Source: Taibaiella sp.
Lineage (GTDB): Bacteria > Bacteroidota > Bacteroidia > Chitinophagales > Chitinophagaceae
NCBI GenBank assembly: GCA_019638495.1
Contig: JAHBTQ010000001.1
Location: 434,001 to 498,000 of the forward strand
Direction: 5' to 3'
Length of the DNA stretch: 64,000 nucleotides
Shown here: one piece after another, positions 1 to 8,669 of the stretch
How the letters are laid out: every line of letters starts with the position of its first letter
Position numbering within the stretch: the first letter of the stretch is position 1
Notes under the pieces: generated by a model
Told to the model about the DNA's origin: nothing
The model's input: the letters and a program-made list of their open reading frames with translations, nothing else
Databases searched by the model: none
Translations under genes and position numbers: made by a program

Positions 1-720
1 GAAATCGTGGGTGGCACCAGCTATCATCTGGGTCATCTTCTCCATATCCAGCTGGCCCTCTATGCTATGGTTAAAGGTACTGTTGAGCAGGCGCTTTGTA
101 AGGCCCAGGCCGCGTGTAGGCATCTGTGCCAGTGTCACAGCCATCTTCTTAGCTTCTGCTTCAAACACATCATCGGCATAAGACTTATATATCATGCCCA
201 TAGCCACGGCATCGGCTGCACTCACTTTTTCGCCGGTCATCATAAGGGCAGCTGCGCGCTGCAGGCCCACGAGGCGTGGCAAAAAGTAAGTGCCGCCGCT
301 ATCCGGTATCAGGCCTATTTTGCTGAAGGCCTGTATAAATGATGCACTTTCTGCCGCGAGTACTATATCGCACGCAATGGCGAGGTTGGCACCGGCACCG
401 GCGGCTACACCGTTTACCGCTGCTATCACAGGCTTCTCCACATTGCGAATGCGCAGGATGGTGGCGTTATAGTGTTCGCGTACCATACGTTCAAAATCAT
501 CGGGCGAGGGATTCATGGCTTCAGACAGATCCTGGCCAGAGCAAAAGCCCTTGCCCGCGCCGGTCAGGTATATGCAGCGCACCTGGTCGTCATCTGCACA
601 ATCGTCCAGCGCTTCCTGCAGCTCCATTGCCATCTCTCGGTTGAAACTGTTGTATTTCTCAGGCCTGTTTAGCGTTATGTAGCCTACACCATTTTCTTTT
701 GTCAGCAGTACGGTACTCAT
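1..720 (-). CDS. paaG: Enoyl-CoA hydratase/isomerase, PaaG-like (3' end cut by window edge)
   Basis: Reverse-strand frame read from an ATG at 720 to the window edge with no stop, so the C-terminus is missing. About 240 residues are visible of a family that usually has about 260. The crotonase fold is clear: an N-terminal YITLNRPEKYNSF strand, the oxyanion-hole segment GKGFCSGQDL, and AAVNGVAAGAGANLAIACD. The ending LLNSTFNHSIEGQLDMEK resembles PaaG, the ring-epoxide isomerase of phenylacetate degradation, more than short-chain fatty acid hydratases. No other paa gene is visible, so the pathway is inferred. The crotonase family call is firm; the PaaG subfamily is likely. Confidence 0.85.
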   Translation of the reverse strand, partial: MSTVLLTKENGVGYITLNRPEKYNSFNREMAMELQEALDDCADDDQVRCIYLTGAGKGFCSGQDLSEAMNPSPDDFERMVREHYNATILRIRNVEKPVIAAVNGVAAGAGANLAIACDIVLAAESASFIQAFSKIGLIPDSGGTYFLPRLVGLQRAAALMMTGEKVSAADAVAMGMIYKSYADDVFEAEAKKMAVTLAQMPTRGLGLTKRLLNSTFNHSIEGQLDMEKMTQMIAGATHDF

Positions 721-773
721 AGATTTCAAAGGTAGGGAGAAAGGCGAATTGATAAAATGACCAAAGTTGGCTC

Positions 774-1298
774 CTAAAACTTAAAACCCACAAACAACAT
801 ATTTGTTGCATCAAAGACGGAATAGTCCCTGGCTTGCGGCGGAAGGTTTGTATTTGTGCTATGAAAACTCTGGGAGTATCCATTAAAGCCAATAGTAGCA
901 TATGGCCCTTGCCCCCTTGCATTTATGTGATACTGGTATCCGTAGGCAAGGGCGCAATAGGCACCGAAGGGTGTGATGGTGACTGAAGGCTTTTGGTCTC
1001 TTGTATAGTTGGCAATACCACCGTCCAGCTTCACAAACCACATGTGTTTCCGCTTTCCCCAATAAGGCCTGATGTCGATGTAACCAGCACTATAAACGCT
1101 ATTCACAGTTCCCTTGTAGAAATAAACGCTGTTTAGCCCGGCTCCTATGTCCAGGTGATCGAGCACCTTTCTGTCGTAGGTTGCTGACGCGCCGGCAGTA
1201 TAAATAAAGTTTGCATCTACAAACAGGTTGTGTTTGTTTTGGGCTTGTGCTGCTGTACAAACTATTGCCAATGCCAATATGCCGGCTATCTTCTTCAT
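774..1298 (-). CDS. Hypothetical outer-membrane beta-barrel protein
   Basis: 174 residues starting with a signal peptide (MKKIAGILALAIVCTAAQAQ, cleavage after AQA). The mature part alternates polar and aromatic residues (YIDIRPYWG, MWFVKLDGGIANY) and ends in phenylalanine after LFVGFKF, the usual signature of an outer-membrane barrel recognised by BamA. It is about 53 bp from paaG and on the same strand. No specific family recognised. Secretion and barrel fold are inferred from composition; the role is unknown. Confidence 0.7.
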   Translation of the reverse strand: MKKIAGILALAIVCTAAQAQNKHNLFVDANFIYTAGASATYDRKVLDHLDIGAGLNSVYFYKGTVNSVYSAGYIDIRPYWGKRKHMWFVKLDGGIANYTRDQKPSVTITPFGAYCALAYGYQYHINARGQGPYATIGFNGYSQSFHSTNTNLPPQARDYSVFDATNMLFVGFKF

Positions 1299-1773
1299 TG
1301 TGTGCGCTTTGTGATGTTACAAACGTAGTGATTTAGGCTTTTATTGCCGGGGACACGACATCTCCCGGCCTCCCGACGCATTGGGACAGGTTCTCCGAAT
1401 GAGAGGTGAGGTCGAGTGAGCGCTGTTTAGGCTACGGTATATTTGTTCGGACTTCCGGTTTGCTTCCACCACGGCGGACAGGTCCGGTTATTTCCGGTTA
1501 TTTTATTCGACCGGAAGTGATGAAATGCTTTACTGGCAAGGGTTTGAGGGGGAATTTCTAGGCTTGTTGCTGGTAGCTGTTTTTGTCTGAACTAGGATTA
1601 TTAGGATTGAAGGATTTTAAGATTGCTCTGGCGCTAATGACATAATGACCAGCTAATATTAAGCTGCAAAGAGCGGGCCAGTTGTTTGTGTTTTGACAGG
1701 GTGGCAGGAGGGAGATATTCACAAAATGGGCGGATCGGTTGGTACATTCGTCCATACCCGATAGCTTTAGCTT
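1299..1773. other. 475-bp intergenic region with a small tandem repeat
   Basis: No convincing gene. It contains two abutting copies of TCCGGTTATT (1483-1502) followed by a partial inverted copy (ACCGGAAG, about 1510). The end of the gap carries TAGCTTTAG (1762-1770), a near match to the Bacteroidota -7 box TAnnTTTG, three bases before the ATG of the NHL gene. A 65-codon reverse ORF at 1558-1755 has no protein-like character. Confidence 0.5.
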
Positions 1774-3114
1774 ATGAATATCGCTCCACTGTTATTTCCT
1801 TTAATCTGTATTCTGCAAAATATTAAGGCGACTGCGCAAAATATTCACGGAGCGAACCCGCATATAGGAGATGTAGTAACTATAGCCGGCAAAGGTGGCA
1901 AAGGAAAGGGAAGCAATGGGCAAATTGCCAGAAACTCTGTCTTTGACAGGCCAACCGGTGCTGCAGATGACTTCGAAGAAAATGTCTATATCGCTGACAA
2001 TGCCAACCACTTAGTATGGAAGGTTAATAATAAAGGCGTAATGAGCGTATTTGCCGGCACAGGTGTAAGGGGGTATTCAGGAGATAATGGCAATGCAACC
2101 AGTGCCCAGCTATTTGAGCCTAACGACGTGAGAACCGACAATGAAGGAAATGTTTTTATTATCGATCAGGGTAATAATGTGGTACGAAAAGTGAATAAGA
2201 AGGGTATCATTACTACTATTATCGGCAACGGTTCTCCCGGTTTTAGCGGTGATGGCGGCCCAGCAACAAGCGCAAGTATTTACATACCAACCTCATTAGC
2301 CATTGACAAAGATGGAAATATATTCCTTGCTGATGCCGGAAACGAGCGAATTCGAAAAATAGACAAACAAGGCGTGATAAGTACATATGCAGGCACCGGT
2401 AAAAAAGGCTATTCAGGCGATGGTAAAGAAGCGACTAAAGCAGCAATTGCCTATGTAAATGGCATTGCTACCGACAGAAGGGGTAACTTATACTTCGCTC
2501 AGAAAGATCACCATGTAATTAGAGTGATATCCAAATCAGGAAGAATCTACACTTTTGCGGGTACTGGCAAACCAGGATTTGCCGGGGATGGAGGGAAAGC
2601 GCGGAATGCAGAGCTAAAAAATCCGTATGGCCTTGCGGTAAGTTTTAAGGGCGATCTTTACATTGCGGATAACGGCAATGGCAGAATTCGCAAGATCGAC
2701 GCAAATGGAGTAATTACGACAATTATTGGTGGCGGCAAACCAGATAATCTCGCGAACACCAATCCACTGAAAACATCCTTCCGATCACTTGCATTTATTA
2801 ATAGTTGCCATGACGGCAGCCTTCTTATCGCAGATCGCGGAAGCAACCGCATCAGAAAGTTTCTAATGTGCGCTGAACTCGACTCAGATATACTCCCCAA
2901 AATTGACATATCGGTGGGCAGCACCACGGAACTTGGACAAATTGTGACTCAGGGATTCTGGTCTTCCGATGACCCACATGTTTCCATTAACTATTCTGGC
3001 ACGCTAAAAGGGATATCGGCAGGCAGTGCAACCATTACTTATACTGGTCCGGAACTTGACGAATGCGGTATGGATATATTTGTTTTACCTTTTACGGTAT
3101 CGCCTAAGAAGTAA
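1774..3114 (+). CDS. Secreted NHL-repeat protein with C-terminal Ig-like domain
   Basis: 446 residues with an N-terminal signal sequence ending in KATAQ. Five to six NHL beta-propeller blades follow between about residues 30 and 370; each repeats GYSGDGGPATSA-like loops, then D-GN-YIAD-GN--IRK (NVYIADNANHLVWKV, NIFLADAGNERIRKI, DLYIADNGNGRIRKI). The final 75 residues (SDDPHVSINYSGTLKGISAG) look like a bacterial Ig-like (Big_2) domain. No type IX sorting tail is visible. Such proteins usually make extracellular protein or ligand contacts; no specific partner is suggested. The gene stands alone with a possible leader-free promoter just upstream. Confidence 0.85.
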   Translation: MNIAPLLFPLICILQNIKATAQNIHGANPHIGDVVTIAGKGGKGKGSNGQIARNSVFDRPTGAADDFEENVYIADNANHLVWKVNNKGVMSVFAGTGVRGYSGDNGNATSAQLFEPNDVRTDNEGNVFIIDQGNNVVRKVNKKGIITTIIGNGSPGFSGDGGPATSASIYIPTSLAIDKDGNIFLADAGNERIRKIDKQGVISTYAGTGKKGYSGDGKEATKAAIAYVNGIATDRRGNLYFAQKDHHVIRVISKSGRIYTFAGTGKPGFAGDGGKARNAELKNPYGLAVSFKGDLYIADNGNGRIRKIDANGVITTIIGGGKPDNLANTNPLKTSFRSLAFINSCHDGSLLIADRGSNRIRKFLMCAELDSDILPKIDISVGSTTELGQIVTQGFWSSDDPHVSINYSGTLKGISAGSATITYTGPELDECGMDIFVLPFTVSPKK

Positions 3115-3444
3115 ACCGTGCACCAAACCGATTTTCTGTAGAGTGATGCATAGCAAACATATGAAATCAGCTGCCGGTTCGTTTTTTCTTGCTACAAAAA
3201 TCACGAAATCGGAATTTTGATTCCAGAATTCAACAACGAGATCTGAACAGGTGAACAAATTGCGTAAAAGTGAAATTTAAATTCTTCTTTGTAACCTCCC
3301 CCAAAAACTAAAGTAACCCCCGGTAGCAACCACGGCTTACGACTTACGGCTATATATCCTTATCTTTGCACCCCTTTTAGAAGGGGCAGCAGGCAGAAAG
3401 CAGGCGGCAGATTATATTATCATTAAAAAATAACATAAAAGAAC
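3115..3444. other. 330-bp intergenic region holding the tig leader
   Basis: No gene is supported in the first 240 bases. The right end carries the trigger-factor promoter (box at 3361) and a 5' leader of about 70 bases. That leader includes a perfect hairpin, CCCCTT-TTAG-AAGGGG at 3371-3386, right at the expected transcript start, which could stabilise the 5' end or affect initiation. Confidence 0.5.
3361..3369 (+). promoter_or_regulatory. -7 box of the tig promoter
   Basis: TATCTTTGC matches the Bacteroidota consensus TAnnTTTGY. It lies 75 bases before the trigger-factor ATG, so this transcript has an ordinary untranslated leader. No clear -33 TTG was identified. Confidence 0.55.
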
Positions 3445-4857
3445 ATGGCTACAGTAACGCGCGAGAACATAGGCAACTTGCACGACAAAATAACCGTAAA
3501 ACTGGCGAAGGAAGACTACATGCCTTCGTTTGAAAAATCCCTGAAACAATACGCTAAGAACGCAAGCATACCGGGCTTCCGCAAGGGTATGGTGCCTGCA
3601 GGCATGCTGCGCAAAATGTATGGTCCTTCTATATTCAACGAAGAGGTGATACGCGTGGCTAGCCGCGAGCTGGAAGAATATATGAAGAAGGAGCAGATGG
3701 CCATCTTTGCCCAGCCTATGATACTGCCACCATCAGAGCCGCAGAACCTGAGCATGACAAACCCTGCTGATGTAGACTTCGCTTTCGAAGTGGGCATAAA
3801 GCCTGAGTTTGACGTAGCATCTGTGATCAATGCTGCTAACCTGACCCGCTACAAGATCGCTATCACTGACAAGATGATGGACGATGAGATGGAGCGCATC
3901 AAACGTCGCAGCGGCAAGGTAGACGCACAGACAGAAGTTACAGACAAGGAAAACATCATCTACAGCACGTATGAAGTGTGTGACGAAGCGGGCAATGTAG
4001 ATGCAGATGTGAAGCCGATAGAAGATACAGAAGTGCTGGACAAAATGCCGGCTAAACTGCAGGAAATGGTAATGGGCAAGAAGCCTGAAGATACCATCAT
4101 CTTCCGCCCGGTAGATGTATGCAGCGCTGAAGAGCTGGCAGGCTTTATGAAAGACCCGCTGAAGGCTGAAGCATACCAGGCAGAACAGCACTACAAGCTC
4201 ACCATCACCAAGGTGGGCCACCTGATACCTGCTGAGTATGGTACTGAACTGTATGAAAAAGTATTCCCTAACCAGGGTGTAGAAACTGAACAGGCTTTCC
4301 GCGACAAAGTGCGCGAAGAGCTGACAAAAGAATTTGCACGCATATCAGGCGAGCGCCTGCAGAACGAGATCTTCGAACTGCTGGTACACAACGTTCACAT
4401 TCACCTGCCGGTAGACTTCCTGAAGCGCTGGCTGCGTGAAGGCGGCGAAAAGCTGAAGACTGCTGAAGAAGTAGAAAACGAGTTTGGCCAGTTTGACCAC
4501 CAGCTACGCTGGCAGCTGATCTCTGACAAGATAATGGCAGAGAACAACATCTATGTGAGCCGCGACGAAGTGCTGAGCGACATCAAAACTCGTGTACTGG
4601 CTTACTTTGGCATGAGCGCCGAAGACGAGGGCGAAACACCATGGATGGACAGCTACATGCAGAAGGTGGCGAAGGATGAGAAAACAATGGACGAAACATT
4701 CCGCCGCCTGCTGATGGGCAAGCTCTTCGCATTCCTGGAAACACAATTTAAAGTAGCAGAGCAGGAGATAGATGAGGAGGGCTTCTTTAAGCTGGCTGAT
4801 GCGCACTCTATGCATCACCACCACGATCATGATCATGGTCACCACCATCATCACTAG
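3445..4857 (+). CDS. tig: Trigger factor, Bacteroidota type, with His-rich C-terminal tail
   Basis: Ribosome-associated chaperone that shelters nascent chains at the exit tunnel. The N-terminal ribosome-binding domain carries the signature PGFRKGMVP around residue 45, and a long helical C-terminal chaperone domain follows. The middle region is poorly conserved against the FKBP-type prolyl isomerase domain, as in other Bacteroidota trigger factors. At 470 residues it is slightly longer than E. coli Tig (432). The last 15 residues are MHHHHDHDHGHHHHH, a histidine/aspartate tail like that of SlyD and not usual for trigger factor; it could bind Ni or Zn. The gene appears monocistronic, with its own terminator downstream. 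Confidence 0.95.
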   Translation: MATVTRENIGNLHDKITVKLAKEDYMPSFEKSLKQYAKNASIPGFRKGMVPAGMLRKMYGPSIFNEEVIRVASRELEEYMKKEQMAIFAQPMILPPSEPQNLSMTNPADVDFAFEVGIKPEFDVASVINAANLTRYKIAITDKMMDDEMERIKRRSGKVDAQTEVTDKENIIYSTYEVCDEAGNVDADVKPIEDTEVLDKMPAKLQEMVMGKKPEDTIIFRPVDVCSAEELAGFMKDPLKAEAYQAEQHYKLTITKVGHLIPAEYGTELYEKVFPNQGVETEQAFRDKVREELTKEFARISGERLQNEIFELLVHNVHIHLPVDFLKRWLREGGEKLKTAEEVENEFGQFDHQLRWQLISDKIMAENNIYVSRDEVLSDIKTRVLAYFGMSAEDEGETPWMDSYMQKVAKDEKTMDETFRRLLMGKLFAFLETQFKVAEQEIDEEGFFKLADAHSMHHHHDHDHGHHHHH

Positions 4858-4878
4858 TAGTGCTAACGAAATAATGGT

Positions 4879-4909
4879 GAGGCTGCCTACGGGTAGCCTC
4901 TCTTATTTT
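4879..4909 (+). terminator. Intrinsic terminator of tig
   Basis: Hairpin with arms GAGGCTGCC (4879-4887) and GGTAGCCTC (4892-4900), followed by TCTTATTTT, 21 bases after the tig stop codon. Confidence 0.7.
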
Positions 4910-4974
4910 AGCACCTTGCAAATGGTAACATACTGTTATCTGCCGCGAAGAAAATCCGTCATGGTAAATTGGCG

Positions 4975-4983
4975 TAATTTTGC
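4975..4983 (+). promoter_or_regulatory. -7 box of the HAD-hydrolase promoter
   Basis: TAATTTTGC, a full match to TAnnTTTGY, ends 26 bases before the ATG at 5010. Its position inside the upstream in-frame extension argues against the ATG at 4980 as the true start. Confidence 0.55.
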
Positions 4984-5009
4984 GGCTCACTTTCCAGATT
5001 CCCGACGCC

Positions 5010-5708
5010 ATGCCGCAGAAGTACAAGCATTTGTTTTTCGACCTTGATCATACCCTGTGGGATTTTGAAAAGAACTCTGAGGCTACCATGCGCAGCCTCT
5101 ACAACGAGTATGATCTGGGAGCGCGTGGCATAACAGATTTTGACGAAATGTTTCGCGCCTACAATGTGCACAACGATAAGTTGTGGGCACGCTACAGAAG
5201 TGGCTTTATAAAGCGGGATGAGCTGCGCTGGAAGCGTATGTGGCTGATGCTGCTGGACTTTAAAGTTGCAGACACTACACTGGCACATGAGCTAAGCACG
5301 GCCTACCTGGAAATACTACCTACACAGACACTACTGATACCCCACGCCAAGGAACTGCTGGAACACTGCCACGGCCGCTACGAGATGCACCTCATCACCA
5401 ATGGCTTTGAGACCACACAACGCATGAAGCTGCAGTACTCCGGTATATCGCGCTTCTTCGATCAGCTAATAACCTCTGAGCGCAGCAACAGCATGAAGCC
5501 GCACAGGGACATTTTTGAATATGCGCTGAACGCAGCAGGTGCAGAAGTGCACAACAGCATAATGATAGGAGATGCCGCAGACATTGACATTATGGGCGCT
5601 ATAAACGCAGGCTGGGACAGTGCCTACTTTAACCCTGCCAGGCTGCCACATGCCTACAAGCCTACGTATGAGGTGGTGCACCTGGAAGAGCTGACCAAGG
5701 TGTTCTAG
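5010..5708 (+). CDS. yjjG: HAD-superfamily hydrolase, YjjG-like 5'-nucleotidase
   Basis: 232 residues from the ATG at 5010 (MPQKYKHLFFDLDHTLWDF); an upstream in-frame ATG at 4980 overlaps the promoter box. HAD motif I is FDLDHTLWDF, motif II is HLITNGF, motif III is the lysine in MKPHRDIF, and motif IV is MIGDAADIDIMGA. The long alpha-helical cap after motif I and the LWDFEKN signature match the YjjG/YfnB nucleotidases, which dephosphorylate nucleoside monophosphates and can clear non-canonical pyrimidine nucleotides. Substrate is inferred from family. It ends 187 bp from the convergent gpmI. Confidence 0.88.
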   Translation: MPQKYKHLFFDLDHTLWDFEKNSEATMRSLYNEYDLGARGITDFDEMFRAYNVHNDKLWARYRSGFIKRDELRWKRMWLMLLDFKVADTTLAHELSTAYLEILPTQTLLIPHAKELLEHCHGRYEMHLITNGFETTQRMKLQYSGISRFFDQLITSERSNSMKPHRDIFEYALNAAGAEVHNSIMIGDAADIDIMGAINAGWDSAYFNPARLPHAYKPTYEVVHLEELTKVF

Positions 5709-5851
5709 AGTTAAACGGTCCGTATGGGGGCTCTTAACACCTGCCTACCGGCGGGCAGGCAAAGAGCACTAAGGGTTTGCACAAAGGACACGAAGTCTCT
5801 GATATATTTTTTAGGTACACAAAGCACACTCTGAACGCGAAAAAATGGAAA

Positions 5852-5880
5852 CGCCCGTGTAGTTGCACGGGCGCTTTTTA
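5852..5880. terminator. Terminator between convergent yjjG-like gene and gpmI
   Basis: Perfect 8-bp stem CGCCCGTG (5852-5859) and CACGGGCG (5866-5873), followed by CTTTTTATC on the + strand and preceded by an A-rich run that gives a weaker U-tract on the other strand. It probably serves both genes. A second stem CCTGCC/GGCAGG lies at about 5741-5760. Confidence 0.65.
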
Positions 5881-5895
5881 TCATTCTATTGTTTC

Positions 5896-7419
5896 TTAGT
5901 TCGTAAGTACCTCGCCTGTCATTTCCTTTGGTACGGGGATGCCCATATAAGTAAGGATAGTTGGCGCCAGGTCGCCGAGCTTGCCGGGTTTTAATGTTCC
6001 GTGATAGTCGTTAGATATCAGGAATAGCGGCACGGGATTGAGCGTATGGGCTGTGTTGGGTGATCCGTCTTCATTTACCAGGTAGTCGGCATTGCCATGG
6101 TCGGCAGTGAGGAATACTGCATAGCCATTTGCCAGCGCCTTCGGCACTATGCGGCTCACGCAGTCATCTACTGTTTCTACTGCTTTCACCACGGCATCCC
6201 ACACGCCGGTATGGCCCACCATGTCTGCATTGGCAAAGTTGAGGCATATGAAGTCTGCACTCTGTTTTTCTATTTCGGGTAGTATGTCGTCAGTGAGCTC
6301 GTATGCGCTCATTTCCGGCTTCAGGTCATAGGTAGCAACCGTGCGTGGCGATGGAGCCATGATGCGTCGCTCGCCCTCAAACGGCTGCTCTCGGCCACCT
6401 GAGAAGAAGAAGGTAACATGTGGGTACTTCTCTGTCTCTGCTATACGTATCTGTGTCTTGCCATTTGCAGCAAGCACCTCGCCCATGGTATTTGTGAGGT
6501 CCTTATTCTCAAATATGACACCTATATTTTTGTAGCTCTTGTCATACTCGGTCATGGTGACATAGTGCAGGTTCAGCGGGTGCATATTCTGCTCGTGAAA
6601 AGCCTCCTGTGTCAGCGCCACAGTGATCTCGCGGCAACGATCAGTGCGGAAGTTGAAGCATACCACCACATCGCCGTCCTGTATCACTGCATTAGGTGCA
6701 CCTGTTTTGTCGCAGATGATAATTGGCTTTATGAACTCATCAGTAACGTTCTCGTCGTAGGAATGCTGAATAGCGGCAAGCGGGTCAGTAGCATGAGTGC
6801 CGATGCCATGCACCAGTGCGTCATAGGCTACCTTTACGCGCTCCCAGCGTTTGTCGCGATCCATGGCATAGAATCGGCCGGTGATGCTGGCCAGCAGGCA
6901 GCCTGTATTGTCCAGATGCTGCTGCAGTTGCTGCATAAAACCCAGCCCGCTCTTAGGGTCACAATCGCGACCATCAGTAAATGCGTGAACTGCCACGCGT
7001 GGCACACCGTGTTTCTTAGCCAGTGTGCAAAGGTCTATAAGGTGGCTGATGTGGCTGTGCACACCACCATCGCTCACCAGGCCCATGAAGTGGAGGGTGG
7101 CACCTTTCTTTGCCGCGTCAAATGCTGCCTGCAGCACGGGACTGCGCTCGGCCTCACCGTCGCGAAAAGCTATGTTGATGCGCTGCAGCTCCTGGTACAC
7201 TATGCGGCCAGCACCAATATTCAGGTGACCTACCTCAGAGTTACCCATTTGTCCTTCGGGCAGGCCCACGGCCTCGCCGCAGGTAATGAGCTCCGTATGA
7301 GGAAAGCGACTATAAAGCGACTTTACAAAGGGAACATGAGCGTTTGCGATAGCATCGGCCGCCGGCACCTTGCCGTGACCCCAGCCATCCATAATGATGA
7401 GCATTGCTTTGCGTGACAT
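5896..7419 (-). CDS. gpmI: 2,3-bisphosphoglycerate-independent phosphoglycerate mutase
   Basis: Glycolytic enzyme interconverting 3- and 2-phosphoglycerate through a phosphoserine and two Mn ions. At 507 residues it has the usual family length. Metal and catalytic motifs are present: IIMDGWGHGK at the N-terminus, the serine in MGNSEVGHLNIGAGR, and the C-terminal ANADMVGHTG and FLTADHGNADY. It is monocistronic. A perfect -7 box (TAAATTTGC) ends four bases before the ATG, so the message is predicted to be leaderless. The long open frame on the opposite strand (6418-7416) is a codon-bias shadow. Confidence 0.97.
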   Translation of the reverse strand: MSRKAMLIIMDGWGHGKVPAADAIANAHVPFVKSLYSRFPHTELITCGEAVGLPEGQMGNSEVGHLNIGAGRIVYQELQRINIAFRDGEAERSPVLQAAFDAAKKGATLHFMGLVSDGGVHSHISHLIDLCTLAKKHGVPRVAVHAFTDGRDCDPKSGLGFMQQLQQHLDNTGCLLASITGRFYAMDRDKRWERVKVAYDALVHGIGTHATDPLAAIQHSYDENVTDEFIKPIIICDKTGAPNAVIQDGDVVVCFNFRTDRCREITVALTQEAFHEQNMHPLNLHYVTMTEYDKSYKNIGVIFENKDLTNTMGEVLAANGKTQIRIAETEKYPHVTFFFSGGREQPFEGERRIMAPSPRTVATYDLKPEMSAYELTDDILPEIEKQSADFICLNFANADMVGHTGVWDAVVKAVETVDDCVSRIVPKALANGYAVFLTADHGNADYLVNEDGSPNTAHTLNPVPLFLISNDYHGTLKPGKLGDLAPTILTYMGIPVPKEMTGEVLTN

Positions 7420-7423
7420 GGGC

Positions 7424-7432
7424 GCAAATTTA
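7424..7432 (-). promoter_or_regulatory. -7 box of gpmI, start-codon proximal
   Basis: Read on the reverse strand: TAAATTTGC, then GCCC, then ATG at 7419. If transcription starts three to five bases after the G, as in characterised Bacteroidota promoters, the mRNA begins at or within a few bases of the start codon. Confidence 0.55.
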
Positions 7433-7542
7433 GCCCATTTTTCCGAGGGGTACTGTGTGGGGTGCGATATAGACGAGCGTTAAAGAAATGAGAATACGCA
7501 GCGGCGGCTAAAAACTGGTATGGTTTTTGAACTTGTATAAGT

Positions 7543-7651
7543 GCATTCCCGATCAGCGTGTGTGTTTGATGGAAAATCTAAGGTATACGGGAATGCCCTT
7601 ATAGAGATTTCCATAAGAGAGTGTCTTTCAAGATACTCTCTTCTTTTTTTT
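7543..7651 (+). ncRNA. Candidate structured small RNA with its own terminator
   Basis: Both flanking genes run on the - strand, yet this gap ends in a + strand intrinsic terminator: arms AGAGAGTGTCTT (7616-7627) and AAGATACTCTCT (7630-7641), then TCTTTTTTTT. The stem pairs fully on + strand RNA through one G-U wobble but has an A-C mismatch on the - strand, which favours the + orientation. Upstream, GCATTCCCG (7543-7551) and CGGGAATGC (7588-7596) form a perfect 9-bp stem. I found no clear + strand -7 box, so the 5' end is unknown. It resembles no RNA family I recognise. The alternative is a weak terminator for the gene at 7650. Confidence 0.35.
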
Positions 7652-8393
7652 AGAGACCAGACAGGCAGATACCTACCGTAATAGGCGTGATAAGTGGCCC
7701 AGCGTTGTCCTTAAACACAGGCGTGATGTTGTAGGTGCCAAATACCGAGAAATTGCCCCAACCTACGCGGGCAGTTGCAGCAAAGTTCCATGGGCTCAGG
7801 TAACGCTTGAAGTTGGTCTTCTCCTTTACATTGTTGCCCTCTACGCTACGCAGACCCTTTGTGTGGCCGCCCAGCAGTGTGCCCACCTGCACGCCGATAG
7901 CTGCCTTAAAACCCTTGTTTCGATTGTTTATGTTGCTGTAATAACGCAGCTCAAATGGCGCCTGGATATATGCTGTATTGAATTTGTAACGCTTATAGTT
8001 GGCAGTATCTACTATAAAGGATGCGTCCTTGCCATTAGTACCAGTATCGTCTACTGATAGTTGCTGCTTATTGAGATAAGTAACTGAGGTGTGTATGCCC
8101 AGGCCCGTTGCAAAGCTCATTTTGGTCTTCTTGATAGGGAAGTCGTAGCAGAGGAAAGCATTGAGCGTGTATGCGAATGGCTTTGTTTTTGGTAAAAGTG
8201 CCAGGGAGTCATTTGTGCTCGACTGCCAATTGGTGTAGCCAAACTGGAGTAAGACAAAATCGCGGGCTGGCTTAACTATCTGAGGCAGAGAGTCAACGTT
8301 AGCCACATTAACAAAATGCGACTGCTCATTCTGCGCATGCAGGCCTATAGACGAAAACAACAGGATGGCAGTAATGGCAAAAAAATGTCGCAT
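7650..8393 (-). CDS. Hypothetical outer-membrane beta-barrel protein, PorT-like
   Basis: 247 residues with signal peptide MRHFFAITAILLFSSIGLHAQ. The mature sequence has repeated amphipathic strands (FVLLQFGYTNWQ, MSFATGLGIHTSVTYL, AYIQAPFELRYYSN, FKAAIGVQVGTLLGGHTKG) in the order seen in Bacteroidota PorT-family or general outer-membrane barrel proteins. That is a family resemblance, not evidence for a role in T9SS. The gene is monocistronic; the T-rich run after the stop belongs to the candidate RNA terminator on the other strand. Confidence 0.7.
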   Translation of the reverse strand: MRHFFAITAILLFSSIGLHAQNEQSHFVNVANVDSLPQIVKPARDFVLLQFGYTNWQSSTNDSLALLPKTKPFAYTLNAFLCYDFPIKKTKMSFATGLGIHTSVTYLNKQQLSVDDTGTNGKDASFIVDTANYKRYKFNTAYIQAPFELRYYSNINNRNKGFKAAIGVQVGTLLGGHTKGLRSVEGNNVKEKTNFKRYLSPWNFAATARVGWGNFSVFGTYNITPVFKDNAGPLITPITVGICLSGL

Positions 8394-8570
8394 ATAATTG
8401 TATTAGTGCGCAAATATAATAGCTGCCTGATGGAAAAATTGTTAAAACTGCGAATAAGTAAATGTGCTGCTCAACGCCGTTTTAACGTTATTATAAGTGA
8501 GGCAAACGGGGTGCGGCGCGATTATTGAGGTAGTTTTGAAAGGAGCAACAGGATCAACGTCGAAGGGATT

Positions 8571-8669
8571 ATGAATACAGAGAAGCTGATAAATACGGTC
8601 ACCATCATTTTTATACTTTCAGTGTCGCTGGCTAGTATCATTTATTTAAGCATCCGTATGCTGAACTAG
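8571..8669 (+). CDS. Candidate 32-residue single-span membrane protein
   Basis: ORF of 33 codons beginning MNTEKLINTVTII and ending SIRMLN. Residues 8 to 27 form one hydrophobic helix with a lysine before it and an arginine after it, as expected of a small inner-membrane protein. Its TAG overlaps the stop of the convergent plsC by four bases (CTAG), the same arrangement found at six other convergent pairs in the window, which supports it being real. No -7 box or recognised family. Function unknown. Confidence 0.45.
   Translation: MNTEKLINTVTIIFILSVSLASIIYLSIRMLN

Noticed and set aside
1558..1755. 65-codon reverse frame before the NHL gene
   Set aside because: Low-complexity Asn/Ser-rich sequence, no start context, covers the NHL promoter region.
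6418..7416. 332-codon open frame opposite gpmI
   Set aside because: Shadow of gpmI codon use; protein is rich in Cys, His and Val with no recognisable domain, and the gpmI reading is unambiguous.
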